Of a DNA stretch of 64,000 nt, positions 63,198-64,000 are shown one piece after another; position 1 is the first letter of the stretch; each line of letters opens with the position of its first letter. The stretch is from Nitrospirales bacterium (GTDB lineage: Bacteria; Nitrospirota; Nitrospiria; Nitrospirales; UBA8639), in NCBI GenBank assembly GCA_029261295.1, contig JAJDBP010000017.1, forward strand, positions 310,001 through 374,000. Direction: 5' to 3'. Under the pieces are notes generated by a model that made no database searches, was not told the origin of the DNA, and saw nothing but the letters and a program-made list of their open reading frames with translations. Both the position numbers and the translations under genes were made by a program.

Positions 63198-64000
63198 ATG
63201 CAAAGAACATTACGCCTTCAGGTATCCCCACAGATTGCTTCTCAGGGGCCTTTGCTTGCGGAAGAAATCAGAGCACATCTTTCCCTCAAAAAGGATTCCC
63301 CTCTTCAGTACAAAATCCTAAAACGTAGTATCGATGCTCGTGGAAGAGCCATTCGGATTAATCTCAACGTCCTTGTCGCCATTGATGAAGAGCTTCCTCG
63401 TGAAAACTTTTCATTGGATTACCAGAACGTGTCTTCTTCAAAAAAAACCTGTCACATCATCGGAGCCGGACCAGGTGGGTTATTCGCTGCTCTGCGTTGT
63501 TTGGAATTAGGCATCAAACCCATTGTCATTGAAAGAGGGAAAGATGTGAGAGCACGCCGGCGTGATCTCACGGCCATCCATAAGGAGCACCGAGTCAATC
63601 CCGAAAGCAATTATTGTTTTGGCGAAGGGGGCGCAGGCACTTACAGCGACGGCAAACTGTACACCCGGTCCAACAAACGAGGAGATATCAAAAAGATTCT
63701 AAAAACGCTGGCCGCTCACGGTGCCAGCCAAGACATCATGGTCGATGCTCATCCACATATCGGCACGAATAAATTACCCCAACTGATTCAAAATATCCGA
63801 GAAACGATTCTCAACCATGGTGGGGATATTCTTTTCAACACAAAATTCATCGATTTTCAATTTCGCGATCAGACCATCAATACCATTTTGACCGAAAACG
63901 AAATGGGCACAAAAGAGATGTCTATTACACATCTCATTTTGGCCACGGGCCATTCCGCCAGAGATATTTATGAACTACTAAACAGCAAACACATTCTAGT
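63198..64000 (+). CDS. FAD-dependent oxidoreductase, partial (runs off window)
   Basis: At least 267 residues; the frame is still open at the window end. A leader of about 90 residues precedes the FAD-binding turn IIGAGPGGLFAALRCLELG, with VIERG following. The segment NYCFGEGGAGTYSDGKLYTR is characteristic of COG2509-type uncharacterised FAD-dependent dehydrogenases, and LILATGHSARDIYELL also matches that family. The substrate is unknown. The start ATG 63198 is assigned from the frame; its ribosome-binding site is weak. Confidence 0.82.
   Translation, partial: MQRTLRLQVSPQIASQGPLLAEEIRAHLSLKKDSPLQYKILKRSIDARGRAIRINLNVLVAIDEELPRENFSLDYQNVSSSKKTCHIIGAGPGGLFAALRCLELGIKPIVIERGKDVRARRRDLTAIHKEHRVNPESNYCFGEGGAGTYSDGKLYTRSNKRGDIKKILKTLAAHGASQDIMVDAHPHIGTNKLPQLIQNIRETILNHGGDILFNTKFIDFQFRDQTINTILTENEMGTKEMSITHLILATGHSARDIYELLNSKHIL

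Noticed and set aside
63012-63203. 63-residue minus-strand frame before the FAD oxidoreductase gene
   Set aside because: It runs into the start of the oppositely oriented real gene, has no ribosome-binding site I can see and low-complexity composition.
1-64000. CRISPR arrays, insertion sequences, phage genes or rRNA operons
   Set aside because: No repeat-spacer pattern, transposase motifs, terminal inverted repeats or rRNA-like sequence was found by eye.

Overview
The window is a continuous chromosomal stretch of about 47% G+C (estimated by eye) from a Gram-negative bacterium. The outer membrane is implied by lipoboxes, a Pal-like OmpA lipoprotein, an outer-membrane DUF1302 protein, and secreted c-type cytochromes. 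The gene mix points to Nitrospirota, plausibly a Nitrospira-like lineage: bacterial CarS-like lipid enzyme, MauG/CcpA-type peroxidase, many two-component proteins, dodecin, PPK2 and a bactofilin. This placement is inference; there is no rRNA gene. I see no insertion sequence, phage, CRISPR array or rRNA operon.

Layout. 0-4.5 kb (mostly minus): a NAD-type Rossmann/histidine-kinase fusion with its NarL-type regulator, then nrdR, glyA and rplI. 4.7-6.9 kb (plus): a small exported protein, a degenerate SF1-helicase-like protein and tRNA-Leu(CAG) with a clear sigma70 promoter. 7-16 kb: bactofilin, a Na+/solute symporter, an ATP/ADP-translocase-like transporter, a metallophosphoesterase, msrA, a CarS-like protein and ttcA. 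16-21 kb: an exported cupredoxin divergent from a hybrid histidine kinase, then small membrane genes and mtgA.

21.7-35.6 kb is the most distinctive part. A large cyclase-like/ATPase/TPR regulator (its cyclase domain lacks the catalytic Arg) precedes a YCF48-type protein and an MMPL/RND transporter on the plus strand. They face a minus-strand set made of a 1170-residue exported catalase-like + diheme RoxA/fatty-acid-dioxygenase-like fusion, a DUF1329 protein and a DUF1302 outer-membrane protein. I read this as an envelope system that moves and oxidises a hydrophobic substrate, with dioxygenase and peroxide-converting heme domains on one polypeptide. It is my candidate for an undescribed system.

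36-45 kb: cbpA-cbpM, an exported Lon-like serine protease lacking an ATPase, an RRM protein with a textbook terminator, and three consecutive large lipoproteins (an alpha/beta hydrolase, an unknown, and a coiled-coil protein with a DUF5011-like end). 45-53 kb: CopD-like, LOG, beta-CASP nuclease, dodecin, PPK2, MscS and radical-SAM genes. 53-60 kb: envelope genes (OmpA lipoproteins, YceI, DsbA-like, cupin and unknown exported proteins). 60-64 kb: oxyR with a good OxyR-type operator, divergent from a diheme cytochrome c peroxidase, then an FAD-dependent oxidoreductase cut by the window end.
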